A stretch of DNA of 64,000 nt from Variovorax sp. 679 (GCF_003952185.1 NZ_RXFS01000001.1:558001-622000), one strand, 5' to 3'. Shown: positions 8,666-17,361, numbered from the stretch's first letter. Program-made: numbers and translations. The notes: generated from the sequence alone by a model not told the origin.

Positions 8666-9619
8666 TCAGATGACGGGAGTCACGAGAGGCTGGCCAGCGA
8701 AGTGGGCCTCGAGGTTGCGGCGCACCAGTTCGCCCATGGCGCGGCGCGTCTGTTCGGTGCCGCTGCCATGGTGCGGGGTCAGCACCACGTTGTCGAGCGC
8801 GGCGAATCGCGGATCGATGCCCGGCTCGTTGAGGAACACGTCGAGCCCCGCGCCGGCGATGCCGCGCGTCTCCAGCGCCTGCAGCAGAGCGCCTTCGTCG
8901 ACAGTGGTGCCGCGCGACACGTTCACCAGCCAGCCCCTGGGGCCCAGCGCCTGCAGCACCTCGGCGTTCACGATGCCGCGCGTGGCCTCGCCACCCGGCA
9001 GGATCACGATGAGCACGTCGCACCAGTCGGCCATGGCGCTCAGGCTGGCGAAGTGGCGATGCGGGCTGTCGGCCTTCGGCGTGCGGCTGAAGTAGCCCAG
9101 CTCCACGTCGAAGCCCGAGAGCCGCCGCGCGATGGTGCTGCCGATGCGGCCGAAGCCCGCGATGCCGATGCGCTGGCCGAAGACCCGCGTGGCCAGCGGC
9201 ATGGCGCCCTTGGCCCAGGCTCCGCTGCGCACGAAGACGTCACCAGCCGGAATGCGCCGCTGCACCGCCAGCGTGAGGCCCACGGCGAGGTCGGCCACGT
9301 CGCCGTTGAGCACGTCGGGCGTGTTGGTCACGCGGATGCCGCGCGCGCGGCAGGCGGCGAGGTCGATGGCGTCGGTGCCCACGCCGTAGCAGGCGACCAG
9401 CTCCAGCTTCGGCAACGCGGCGATGAGCTCGGCGCTCGCGCCCAGCTCGCCGCGCGTGGCGATGGCGCGGATCTCCGGTGCGTGCGCGGCAATGAAGGCC
9501 TGCCGGTCGGGCGCCTCCCACAGGTGATGCAGCGTGTAGGCGGCCCGCATCGGGGCCATGTCCCACTCCGGGTAGGCGCCTGCCATCAGCACGTGCGGGG
9601 ATGTAGCGGTAGCGGTCAA
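8666..9619 (-). CDS. D-2-hydroxyacid dehydrogenase, probable 2-ketogluconate/hydroxypyruvate reductase
   Basis: A 317-residue NAD(P)-dependent reductase. Nucleotide-binding motif GFGRIG, then FSRTPK, whose Arg suggests NADP(H) preference; catalytic Arg in NVSRGTTVDE, Glu in FLNEPGID and His in LTPHHGSGT. I choose a TTG start at 9619 because AGGAGA lies 7 nt upstream; a TTG 30 bp further out lacks a ribosome site. Next to idnD and idnO, reduction of 2-ketogluconate (GhrB-like) is the likely role. Its promoter must lie in the operator-bearing gap to 9770. Confidence 0.82.
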   Translation of the reverse strand: MTATATSPHVLMAGAYPEWDMAPMRAAYTLHHLWEAPDRQAFIAAHAPEIRAIATRGELGASAELIAALPKLELVACYGVGTDAIDLAACRARGIRVTNTPDVLNGDVADLAVGLTLAVQRRIPAGDVFVRSGAWAKGAMPLATRVFGQRIGIAGFGRIGSTIARRLSGFDVELGYFSRTPKADSPHRHFASLSAMADWCDVLIVILPGGEATRGIVNAEVLQALGPRGWLVNVSRGTTVDEGALLQALETRGIAGAGLDVFLNEPGIDPRFAALDNVVLTPHHGSGTEQTRRAMGELVRRNLEAHFAGQPLVTPVI

Positions 9620-9657
9620 GCGGGTGTCTCCTGCGTGCAGAGGTTGCAATTCGATCT

Positions 9658-9671
9658 GATACCGGTAACTT
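9658..9671. promoter_or_regulatory. GntR/IdnR-like operator, copy 1
   Basis: GATACCGGTAACTT, centred on the palindrome TACCGGTA (9660-9667). It closely resembles the LacI-family GntR/IdnR operator of enterobacteria (TGTTACCGGTAACA): the right half is perfect and the left half has one change. It lies 39 bp before the TTG start of the hydroxyacid dehydrogenase. Confidence 0.65.
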
Positions 9672-9726
9672 TAATCGACCGCAGCTGATAACGCCAGCGG
9701 AGGTTTCACCATTGACTGATTTGATG

Positions 9727-9740
9727 GATACCGGTAACTT
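9727..9740. promoter_or_regulatory. GntR/IdnR-like operator, copy 2
   Basis: The same 14 bases as copy 1, with the same asymmetric mismatch; core-to-core distance is 69 bp. It ends 30 bp before the preferred TTG start of gluconate 5-dehydrogenase. Two identical sites in a divergent region suggest joint repression of both units by a LacI-type regulator, possibly by looping. No such regulator is in the window. Confidence 0.65.
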
Positions 9741-9770
9741 ATGCCGCCAGATACGTACTTGGAGCCTTCT

Positions 9771-10532
9771 TTGAAACTGTTCGATCTTTCCGGGCGCACC
9801 GCCCTCGTCACCGGCTCCAGCAAGGGCATCGGCTTCGCGCTGGCGGGCGCGCTCGGCAACGCCGGCGCGCGCGTGGTTCTCAACGCACGCGACGCCGCGT
9901 CGCTCACCGCCGCCCGCGACGCCCTGCGCGCCAGGGGCATCGCGGCCGAGGCGGTGGCCTTCGACGTCACCGACGCCGCCGCGGTGGAAGCCGGCGTGGC
10001 CGCCATCGAGGCCGACATCGGGCCCATCGACATCCTCGTCAACAACGCCGGCATGCAGCACCGCGGCGCGTTCGCCGAGTTTCCGGTCGATGCCTGGCAC
10101 AAGATCACCACCACCAACATCGACAGCGTGTTCCTGGTCGGCCGCTCGGTCGCGCAGCGCATGATCGAGCGCAAGCGCGGCAAGATCATCAACGTGTGCT
10201 CGGTGCAGAGCGAGCTGGGCCGCCCGGGCATCGCGCCCTACGCCGCCACCAAGGGCGCGGTGAAGATGCTCACGAAGGGCATGGCGATCGACCTCGGCAA
10301 ATACGGCATCCAGGTCAACGGCCTCGGGCCGGGCTACTTCAAGACCGAGCTCACGCAGGCGCTGGTGGCCGACGAGGCCTTCACCGCCTGGCTCTCGGGC
10401 CGCACGCCCGCCGGCCGCTGGGGCGACGTGGAAGAACTGGGCGGCGCGGCCATCTTCCTGGCCTCCGACGCATCGAGCTTCGTCAACGGCCACATCCTGT
10501 ATGTGGACGGCGGCATCACGGCAAGCCTGTAG
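9771..10532 (+). CDS. idnO: gluconate 5-dehydrogenase (SDR)
   Basis: A 253-residue short-chain dehydrogenase that reduces 5-keto-D-gluconate to D-gluconate. Motifs: TGSSKGIG (cofactor), NNAG, the Ser...YAATK catalytic triad, and VDGGITASL at the end. I take TTG 9771 as start because GGAG lies 6 nt upstream and the resulting length matches E. coli IdnO (254 aa); the ATG at 9741 has no ribosome site and abuts the operator. It is followed after 4 bp by a gluconokinase remnant, consistent with an idnO-gntK operon. Confidence 0.87.
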   Translation: MKLFDLSGRTALVTGSSKGIGFALAGALGNAGARVVLNARDAASLTAARDALRARGIAAEAVAFDVTDAAAVEAGVAAIEADIGPIDILVNNAGMQHRGAFAEFPVDAWHKITTTNIDSVFLVGRSVAQRMIERKRGKIINVCSVQSELGRPGIAPYAATKGAVKMLTKGMAIDLGKYGIQVNGLGPGYFKTELTQALVADEAFTAWLSGRTPAGRWGDVEELGGAAIFLASDASSFVNGHILYVDGGITASL

Positions 10533-10536
10533 CGCC

Positions 10537-10779
10537 GTGCCGCCTTCGCAGTTGCAGCCATCGCGCCGTCCCCTCGTGGTGATGGGCGTGTCGGGCACCG
10601 GCCACTACATGCCCGCCGCCCTGCTCGACAGCCAGTGGCTGGCGCTCGAAAGGCCGGATGCGAGCGAGCCCGACGTGCTGCACGCCGCCATCGACATGCC
10701 CGTTGCGCTGATCGTCGCCAACGTCGGCGCGCGGCTGCTTCATCGCCCGCAGGACGCTACGGCAAAAGTCTCCGCCTGA
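10537..10779 (+). pseudogene. gntK: gluconokinase remnant with internal deletion
   Basis: The GTG-started 80-residue frame contains the very N-terminus of a GntK-type gluconokinase (PLVVMGVSGTG, the start of its P-loop) joined directly to the C-terminal part (GHYMPAALLDSQWLALERP, then a match to the conserved DE.DVL..DI..P segment). Family members have about 165-175 residues, so some 90-100 residues, including the P-loop Lys/Ser, the substrate site and the lid, are missing. The reading frame is kept, but the product cannot be an active kinase. Position after idnO fits a former gluconate-phosphorylating step. A sequencing or assembly deletion is possible. Confidence 0.72.
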
Positions 10780-10832
10780 CGGCCGCGGCGCTGCCGCACT
10801 GCACGCAGACCCGAACCAGCAAGGAAAAGCCC

Positions 10833-11171
10833 ATGTTCATCCGCTGTGCGTTCTTCAAGGGCAAGGTCAAGGCCGGCATGGAAGAAGCCTTCGACCGCCA
10901 TGTGCACGAGAAGCTCGTGCCGCTGTGGACCCGCTTTCCCGGCGCGCTCGAAGTGCGCGTGCTGCGCCAGCTCGAAAGCGATGTGAGCGACCCCGAGCTG
11001 GCGATGGCGGTGGCCATCCGCTGGGCGAGCCGCGAGGACATCGCCCGCGCGCTCGACTCGCCCGTGCGATACGAAAGCCGCGAGGTCTCGAAGAAGCTGT
11101 TCGAGATGTTCGACGGCACGGTCTTCCACACCGTGTTCGGCGCAGAGGAGTTCGCGCTAGCAGCGGCCTAG
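10833..11171 (+). CDS. small dimeric alpha/beta-barrel-like protein
   Basis: A 112-residue protein starting at ATG 10833 behind AAGGAAAAG. The pattern (MFIRCAFFKGKVKAG beta-strand, helix with ...FDRHVHEKLVPLW, strand ALEVRVLRQ, strand AMAVAIRWASREDI, then helix) resembles ferredoxin-like alpha/beta barrels of the EthD/antibiotic-monooxygenase type. No catalytic residues can be assigned. It lies 53 bp after the gluconokinase remnant and 12 bp from the convergent end of fliA. The function is unknown. Confidence 0.7.
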   Translation: MFIRCAFFKGKVKAGMEEAFDRHVHEKLVPLWTRFPGALEVRVLRQLESDVSDPELAMAVAIRWASREDIARALDSPVRYESREVSKKLFEMFDGTVFHTVFGAEEFALAAA

Positions 11172-11183
11172 TTGCGGGGCAGC

Positions 11184-11918
11184 CTAGAGCACGTCCTTCA
11201 GCTTCGCCCGCAGCCTGGTGATCGCCTGGCTGTGCAGCTGACACACGCGCGACTGGCTCACTTCCAGGATGGCGCCGATCTCGCGCAGGTTCAGCTCTTC
11301 CTCGTAGTAGAGGTTCAGCAGCAGCTGGTCGCGCTCGGGCAGTGCGGAGATGGCATCCACCAGCTGGTGGCGAAAGCCGCTTTCGAGCAGTTGCTCCAGC
11401 GGGTCGTCGCTGCTGCGCCGGTCCTTGCGCGCGTCCTGCGAATGGCTGTCGAGGAAGCCGTTGTCCGCGTCGTCCTTCGAGAAGTCTTCCACGTACAGCA
11501 GCTGACAGCCCTGTATCTCCTGCAGCAGCGACTGGTAGGCCTCGATGTCCATCTTCAGCTCCCGGGCGATCTCTCCCTCGGTGGGAGCTCGCCCGAGCTT
11601 GTGGCCCAGCGCCTGGATCGCCTTCTCGATGCCGCGCGCCGACTGGCGCAGGCCGCGCGAGCCCCAGTCGCTGGCGCGCAGTTCGTCGAGCATGGCGCCC
11701 CGGATGCGCTGGCTGACGAAGGTCTCGAACTGCGCCCCGCGGTTGTCCTGGTAGCGGCTGGATGCGTCCAGCAGGCCCAGCATGCCGGCCTGTATCAGGT
11801 CGTCCAGCTCCACGCTGGCGGGCAGCTTGGACATCATCTGCAGCGCGATGCGGCGCACCAGCGGCTGGTGCTGCGCGAGCAGGTGCGATTTCTCGATGGT
11901 TCCCTGTGCGGTGTACAC
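11184..11918 (-). CDS. fliA: RNA polymerase sigma factor FliA (sigma-28)
   Basis: A 244-residue flagellar sigma factor directing late genes such as fliC. Region 2 is visible (LVRRIALQMMSKLPASVELDDLIQAGMLGLLDAS), then region 3 and region 4 with the helix-turn-helix LREIGAILEVSQSRVCQLHSQAITRL. The start is GTG at 11918 (VYTAQGTIEK), with AAGGA upstream; E. coli FliA has 239 residues. It is the last gene of the flhBAF-flhG-fliA unit. Its consensus is found perfectly in front of fliC at 35158-35184. No flgM anti-sigma gene is in this window. Confidence 0.97.
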   Translation of the reverse strand: MYTAQGTIEKSHLLAQHQPLVRRIALQMMSKLPASVELDDLIQAGMLGLLDASSRYQDNRGAQFETFVSQRIRGAMLDELRASDWGSRGLRQSARGIEKAIQALGHKLGRAPTEGEIARELKMDIEAYQSLLQEIQGCQLLYVEDFSKDDADNGFLDSHSQDARKDRRSSDDPLEQLLESGFRHQLVDAISALPERDQLLLNLYYEEELNLREIGAILEVSQSRVCQLHSQAITRLRAKLKDVL

Positions 11919-11943
11919 GGTGGTCCGTCCTTCCTTCCCCGGC

Positions 11944-12747
11944 TCAGGCCACCACGGCCTGCTGCGGCTCCGCCGCGGGCCATGGCCAACCGTCCATCTC
12001 GCTGGCGACGCGCCGGAAGTCGACCGCCGCATGGCTCGCGGGAAATGCCTCGGCGATGGTCTTCTTCAGGCGCCACGCGTCGGCGACCAGCGGATCGAAG
12101 CGCACCCAGCCCGCGGGCTGCAGCGACAGCGCGAGGTAGCGGCTTCCGGCGTGGGCGAGGTTGTTCATGATCTGGCGCGCGGACTGCACGTCGATCACAC
12201 CGTTGACCATGAACCGCATCTGCTTCATGCCGTGCGCGCGATGCAGGTGCTTGATGCCCGCGTACGCCGAAGTGACCGAAGCGGGGTGCGGCTGCAGCAC
12301 CAGCAGCAGGTCGTCCGCGCCCTGCGCGAGCGCAGACAGCCGGCCCTCGCGATCGAAGGCGGCATCGACGATGACGACGCCGTCGTCCCAGAAACTGCGC
12401 GGATCGTTCCCCGCGCCACCCGGCGCACCGGGCGGCGCCGGCAGCACGCGCACGCCGCAGGCCGCGCGCACCTCGGCGCCGTCGAGCGTCAGGCGCCCGC
12501 CGGCCACGTCGGCCAGGCTGCCCAGCGGATCGATGTCCCAGACCTCGCAGGCCGAGCCCTCGGCCGGGCAGTGCTCGTCGAGCAGCAGGACGTTGCGGCC
12601 CTGCCCCACCAATGCCACCGCGAGATTCATCGCAGCGGTGGTGCCCCCCGCGCCGCGCCCCATGCCGGCCACCGCGACCACGCGCGCCTGCGTCGGCGCG
12701 AGCAGGCGCCGGAGGCCGTCCGCCTGATCCGCAACCAGCTTGTTCAT
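11944..12747 (-). CDS. flhG: FlhG/FleN-like MinD-type flagellar number regulator
   Basis: A 267-residue ParA/MinD-family protein. Position between flhF and fliA identifies it as FlhG, which limits flagellar number and stimulates FlhF GTPase. The P-loop is atypical: GMGRGAGGTT (residues 28-37) lacks both lysines of the deviant Walker A (GKGGVGKT). Later family features remain: NLAVALVGQGRNVLLLDE and the Walker B-like VVIVDAAF. ATP hydrolysis is therefore doubtful. It starts 10 bp after the flhF stop. Conserved loss in related species would mean a nucleotide-independent or nucleotide-binding-only role. Confidence 0.85.
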   Translation of the reverse strand: MNKLVADQADGLRRLLAPTQARVVAVAGMGRGAGGTTAAMNLAVALVGQGRNVLLLDEHCPAEGSACEVWDIDPLGSLADVAGGRLTLDGAEVRAACGVRVLPAPPGAPGGAGNDPRSFWDDGVVIVDAAFDREGRLSALAQGADDLLLVLQPHPASVTSAYAGIKHLHRAHGMKQMRFMVNGVIDVQSARQIMNNLAHAGSRYLALSLQPAGWVRFDPLVADAWRLKKTIAEAFPASHAAVDFRRVASEMDGWPWPAAEPQQAVVA

Positions 12748-12757
12748 TGCGCCACCC

Positions 12758-15262
12758 TCAATCCTGCTTCTCCAGCTTCTGCGGCTCCCCGAGCGCGCGG
12801 GGCGCCTGCACGGGCGCGGTCGATTCGGTGCCCAGCGCATCGAGCAGCAGGAAGAGCTTGCCGACGCCCGCGAACAGCGCGCTGCCGCTCATGGCGCGGC
12901 CATTGCGCGCCGGGCGCCCCATGAGCTGGCCCATCAATGCGCGCGCACGGTCGGCCCATTCGCCCTCGGCCTGCAGCAGGCGCCACACGGTGGTGCTCAT
13001 CTGGCCGGCGATCAGCAGCCGCTTCATGATGTCGGGGTCGCCCAGTTCGCCGATGCCGCCCACGAGCTGCACGCCGTCGCGCAGCAGGCGGAAGCAGGGC
13101 TCGGCGTCCACGGCCCAGCCCAGCCATTGCGCGAGCTGGTGCGTGGAAACCTCCGCGCCGATGTTCGACAGCGCGTGCGTCTGCGCCAGCACGTTGCCCG
13201 TGCGCGCATCGACCACGCGCGTGGCGACGCAGCGCAGCGCGGGCATCTCGTCGCGGGCGATGCCCGCCGCCATGGCTGCCGCGTTGAAGCGCAGCACCAC
13301 GTCGGCATGCGCCTCCGCAAGCAGCGCCGCCTTGCCCCTGAAGCGCACCGGTCGGCCCTCGCCGAATTCGAAGTCCATGCGCGCCAGCGTGTCGGGCGAA
13401 CCCGTACGCATGTCGATCACTGCAGTGGAGCCCGGCGCGCGCGCCAGCCAGCGCTGGCCCGCGGCCTGCCACTGCACCATGGCCTCGACGCCGGGCAGCC
13501 GGGTCAGCAGGTGCACCAGCGGCCGATGGCCGAAGTCCTGCTGGCGCAGCCACGGAACCTGGCGCGCGCCGGGCTTGCGCGCGGCGTCATTCGTGCCGCG
13601 CGTGGCGGCGGTCGAGAGCCACTGGTTGGGCGCCGACAGCGGCAGGCCCGTGCGGTCGGACAGCAGCAGGCTGCCGTGGCATTCGTAGGCGTCGCCGCCC
13701 TCGTTGGAGCGCAGCCCCACCTGCCCGCACAGCGCGAGCACATGAGCTTCGCAGCCAGCGGCCACTTCGCCGCGCGCATGCACCAGCAGGTCCTGCAGCA
13801 CGGCCTTCTGGCCCGCTTCCTCGTCGCCGGCCTGTCGCCACAGCGCGCGTGCGCGCTCGAAACCGATCTGCGCGCCGGACAGCGCGCTCGCGGTGGTGGC
13901 GAGTTCCTGCGCATCGTGCGCCATGGCGCGGATCAGGTTCTGGTACTTCAGGCGCAGCAGGTCAGTCTCGCCCTTCGCCTGCACCACCTGCTGCGAGACG
14001 CCCGCCGAAGCGGCTTCTTCCTGCATGTCGCTTTCCGCGGGCACGAACAGCGGGCTGTGCTGGCGCGGCTGGAACACGCTGTCCACCAGCTGCGCGCGGT
14101 CGGCCTGCATCAGGTTCTCGGGCACCTTCTGGCCGCTGGAGATGTAGTGCACCGGCAGGCGATGGCGGATCACGGTGTCGATCAGCGCGCCGGGGTGCGT
14201 GGCCTCGTCCACCTTGGTGAAGATGCAGCCGGCCAGCTCGTTGCCTTGGCGATAGGCGTGCACCACCTCGTTGAGCGTGTCGCCGTGGCTGGTGGCGTTG
14301 AGCAGCAGCAGCTTCTTCACCGGCCTCGGGCTCTGGCCCAGCATGGCGATCTGCTCGGGCACCGCGCGATCGCGCTGGCTCATGCCGACGGTGTCGATCA
14401 GCACCATGTGCTTCTCGCGCAGGTCCTGCAGCACCAGGTGCAGGTCGGCGGCGTCCTTCACCGCGTACACCGGCACGTGGAGGATCTGGCCATAGATGCG
14501 CAGCTGCTCGTAGGCGCCGATGCGGTAGCTGTCGGTGGTCACGAGCGCGAGCTTGTCGGCGCCGAAGCGCATCACGCAGCGCGCGGCCAGCTTTGCGGTG
14601 GTGGTGGTCTTGCCGACGCCCGTCGGGCCCATCAGCGCGTAGACGCCGCCCTGCGCGAACAGGGCGTCCTCGTCCTCATGCACGGGCACGGCGCGGATCA
14701 GCTCCGAGCGCACGTAGGCCATGCCCTCGGCGTAGGTGCGGCCGGTGGGAAGCTTCTCGAGCATGGCCTTCGACAAGCGAGCGCTGAAGCCGGCACCGAG
14801 CAGCGTGCGCAGCAGGCGGCCGCGCACGGGGTCGCGGCGCTGCCTGTCGTTCCACACGACGCTGGCGAGCTGCTCTTCGATCATGCCGCGCATGGAGTGC
14901 AGCTCCTCGAGCACGGTGTCGGCGGGTGCAGCGGCGGGCACGTGGATCTGCACGGGCGCAGGCAGCGGCGCGGGAGCTGGAGCTGGAGCAGTCGGCAAGG
15001 GAGCGGGCGCCACGCGAACGGCCGGTGCCGCAACAGGGGCAACGGCTGCCACGGGCTTCGCGGCCGCGCCGCCCTGCAGCACGCCCTGCACTTCGCCTTC
15101 GACCATGGCGACGATCTCCACGCCCTCGGCGGTCGCGCGATGCGTGAGCACGATGGCGTCGGCGCCCAGCGCCTCCCGCACCAGTCGCAGGGCTTCGCGG
15201 CTGGTGGCCGCGACGAATTTGCGCGCGGTGGTGCGCACGTCGGTCTGTTGGGGGAAATTCAA
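12758..15262 (-). CDS. flhF: FlhF SRP-type GTPase with long C-terminal extension
   Basis: An 834-residue protein, nearly twice the usual FlhF (about 380-500). N-terminal basic region (1-60), Pro/Ala-rich linker (65-113), N domain (115-190), then the SRP GTPase with GPTGVGKTTT (212-221), TTDSYRIGAYEQL, LIDTVGMSQRD and TKVDEA (349-354). FlhF targets flagellar assembly to its site. Residues about 430-834 form an unrecognised extra region. The start is TTG at 15262: GGAGG lies 6-7 nt upstream and TTGA overlaps the flhA stop. The frame is intact, so the extension is not a frameshift fusion of neighbours. Confidence 0.93.
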   Translation of the reverse strand: MNFPQQTDVRTTARKFVAATSREALRLVREALGADAIVLTHRATAEGVEIVAMVEGEVQGVLQGGAAAKPVAAVAPVAAPAVRVAPAPLPTAPAPAPAPLPAPVQIHVPAAAPADTVLEELHSMRGMIEEQLASVVWNDRQRRDPVRGRLLRTLLGAGFSARLSKAMLEKLPTGRTYAEGMAYVRSELIRAVPVHEDEDALFAQGGVYALMGPTGVGKTTTTAKLAARCVMRFGADKLALVTTDSYRIGAYEQLRIYGQILHVPVYAVKDAADLHLVLQDLREKHMVLIDTVGMSQRDRAVPEQIAMLGQSPRPVKKLLLLNATSHGDTLNEVVHAYRQGNELAGCIFTKVDEATHPGALIDTVIRHRLPVHYISSGQKVPENLMQADRAQLVDSVFQPRQHSPLFVPAESDMQEEAASAGVSQQVVQAKGETDLLRLKYQNLIRAMAHDAQELATTASALSGAQIGFERARALWRQAGDEEAGQKAVLQDLLVHARGEVAAGCEAHVLALCGQVGLRSNEGGDAYECHGSLLLSDRTGLPLSAPNQWLSTAATRGTNDAARKPGARQVPWLRQQDFGHRPLVHLLTRLPGVEAMVQWQAAGQRWLARAPGSTAVIDMRTGSPDTLARMDFEFGEGRPVRFRGKAALLAEAHADVVLRFNAAAMAAGIARDEMPALRCVATRVVDARTGNVLAQTHALSNIGAEVSTHQLAQWLGWAVDAEPCFRLLRDGVQLVGGIGELGDPDIMKRLLIAGQMSTTVWRLLQAEGEWADRARALMGQLMGRPARNGRAMSGSALFAGVGKLFLLLDALGTESTAPVQAPRALGEPQKLEKQD

Positions 15263-17361
15263 CCTCGTCCTCCGATGGCGGTGGTGATCTTGATGGTTCG
15301 GGAATCAGGAATCTCGGCGTGCGACAGCACCTTGAGCTGCGGCAGGCTGCGCCGCAGGAAGCGCGACAGCAGCACGCGCAGCGCGTGCTGCACGACCAGC
15401 ACGGGCGCCAGGCCCATCTGCTCCTGCCGCACGATGGCGGCCTGCGCCTGCCGCAGCAGGTTGTCGGCGATGCCTGGCTCGATGCCGCTGCTGTTGGAAA
15501 GGGCCTGCTGCAGCACGCCGTCGAGCGAGCCGTCCAGGCCGATCACCTGCATCTCGGTGTCGCCCGGGAAGAGCTGCTGCGTGATCGCGCGGCCCAGCGC
15601 CAGGCGCGTGAGCGTGGTGAGTTCGGTCGGGTCCTTGACGGTCGGCGCGTGCTCGGCCATCACGTCGAGGATGGTGCGCATGTCGCGGATCGGCACTTCC
15701 TCGTCGAGCAGGTTCTGCAGCACCTTGTGCAGCGTGCTGAGCGACAGCACCTTGGGCACCAGGTCTTCGGTGAGCTTGGGCGCGGTCTTGGCGATCTGGT
15801 CGAGCAGCTGCTGCACTTCCTGCCGGCCCAGCAGCTCGGCGGCGTGCGTCTGTATGAGGTGGTTCAGGTGCGTGGCCATCACGGTGCAGGCATCGACCAC
15901 CGTGTAGCCGTACACCTGCGCCTGCTGCCGCAGGCTGGCGTCGATCCACACCGCCGAGAGGCCGAATGCCGGGTCGCGCGTGGGCGTGCCGGGCAGCGAG
16001 CCCGTCACCTGCCCGGGGTTGATGGCCATCCACTGGTTCGGGAAGGCTTCGCCGCGCCCGATCTCCACGTCCTTCAGGCTGATGACGTAGGTGTTGGGCT
16101 TGATCTCCAGGTTGTCGCGGATGTGCACCACCGGCACCAGGAAGCCGACCTCCTGCGCGATCTTCTTGCGGATGCTCTTGATGCGGCCCAGCAGTTCGCC
16201 CTGCTGCGACTGGTCCACCAGCGGGATCAGCCGGTAGCCGACCTGCATGCCCAGCGGGTCGACCATCGCCACGTCGTCCCATGTCGCCTCTGCCGTCTCG
16301 GCCGAAGTGGCGGCGAGGTTCGCTGCCTGCGCGGCGGCCGCTTCCTGCGCGGCCTCCTGCTTCGGCTTGCGCAGCAGCAGTCCGCGCCCCAGCCACACCA
16401 GGCCGCCCGCGATCAGCAGGAAGGCCAGGTTCGGCATGCCGGGAATCATGCCCAGCAGGCCCACGATGCCGGCCGTGAGGAACAGCACCTGCGGGTTGGA
16501 GAAGAGCTGGCCCGTGAGCTGGCTGCCCACGTCCTCGTCGGTGGTCACGCGCGAGACGATCACGCCGGCGGCGGTGGAGATCACGAGCGCAGGAATCTGC
16601 GCCACCAGGCCGTCGCCGATGGCCAGCAGCGTGTAGGTCTTGCCGGCGGTGGAGAAGTCCAGCCCGTGCTGCACCATGCCCACCACCAGCCCGCCGATGA
16701 TGTTGATCACCATGATGAGCAGGCCCGCGATCGCGTCGCCGCGCACGAACTTGCTGGCACCGTCCATCGAGCCGTAGAAGTCGGCCTCCTGCGCAACCTC
16801 GGTGCGGCGCTTGCGGGCCACGTCCTCGCCGATCAGGCCGGCGTTCAGGTCGGCGTCGATGGCCATCTGCTTGCCCGGCATCGCGTCGAGCATGAAGCGC
16901 GCGCCCACCTCGGCGATGCGGCCCGCGCCCTTGGTGATCACCATGAAGTTGATGAGCACGAGGATGATGAAGACCATCACGCCCACGGCGAAGTTGCCGC
17001 CCACCAGGAAGTGCCCGAAGGCCTCGATCACTTTGCCCGCCGCGTCGGGGCCCGTGTGGCCGTTCATCAGCACCACGCGCGTGGAGGCCACGTTCAGCGA
17101 CAGGCGCAGCAGCGTGGAGAACAGCAGCACGGCCGGGAAGGCCGCGAAGTCCAGCGCCTTCATCGTGTACATGCTCACCAGCAGCACCATCACCGACATC
17201 GCGATGTTGAAGGTGAACAGCAGGTCGAGCAGGAACGGTGGCAGCGGCAGCACCATCATGCTCAGGATGAGGATGATGAGGATCGGCCCGGCCAGCCCCT
17301 TGAGCTGCGAGCCGGCGAACATGCGCGTCGGCAGGCGCATCAGGTTTGTCATCGCGTTCAT
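15259..17361 (-). CDS. flhA: flagellar export gate protein FlhA
   Basis: A 700-residue inner-membrane component of the flagellar type III export gate. It has about eight N-terminal membrane segments (ILIILILSMMVLPLPPFLLDLLFTF first), the FHIPEP signature region (RGDAIAGLLIMVINIIGG), and from about residue 350 the cytoplasmic domain that docks FliI/FliH and chaperone-substrate complexes. Length is normal for the family. It overlaps flhB by ATGA and flhF by TTGA, so the three are translationally coupled. Confidence 0.98.
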   Translation of the reverse strand: MNAMTNLMRLPTRMFAGSQLKGLAGPILIILILSMMVLPLPPFLLDLLFTFNIAMSVMVLLVSMYTMKALDFAAFPAVLLFSTLLRLSLNVASTRVVLMNGHTGPDAAGKVIEAFGHFLVGGNFAVGVMVFIILVLINFMVITKGAGRIAEVGARFMLDAMPGKQMAIDADLNAGLIGEDVARKRRTEVAQEADFYGSMDGASKFVRGDAIAGLLIMVINIIGGLVVGMVQHGLDFSTAGKTYTLLAIGDGLVAQIPALVISTAAGVIVSRVTTDEDVGSQLTGQLFSNPQVLFLTAGIVGLLGMIPGMPNLAFLLIAGGLVWLGRGLLLRKPKQEAAQEAAAAQAANLAATSAETAEATWDDVAMVDPLGMQVGYRLIPLVDQSQQGELLGRIKSIRKKIAQEVGFLVPVVHIRDNLEIKPNTYVISLKDVEIGRGEAFPNQWMAINPGQVTGSLPGTPTRDPAFGLSAVWIDASLRQQAQVYGYTVVDACTVMATHLNHLIQTHAAELLGRQEVQQLLDQIAKTAPKLTEDLVPKVLSLSTLHKVLQNLLDEEVPIRDMRTILDVMAEHAPTVKDPTELTTLTRLALGRAITQQLFPGDTEMQVIGLDGSLDGVLQQALSNSSGIEPGIADNLLRQAQAAIVRQEQMGLAPVLVVQHALRVLLSRFLRRSLPQLKVLSHAEIPDSRTIKITTAIGGRG

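Noticed and set aside
12740..15907. 1055-codon open frame on the plus strand opposite flhF/flhA
   Set aside because: It is antisense to flhF and part of flhA, is extremely rich in His, Arg, Gln and Ala, and matches no family. Such long antisense frames are a by-product of high GC content.
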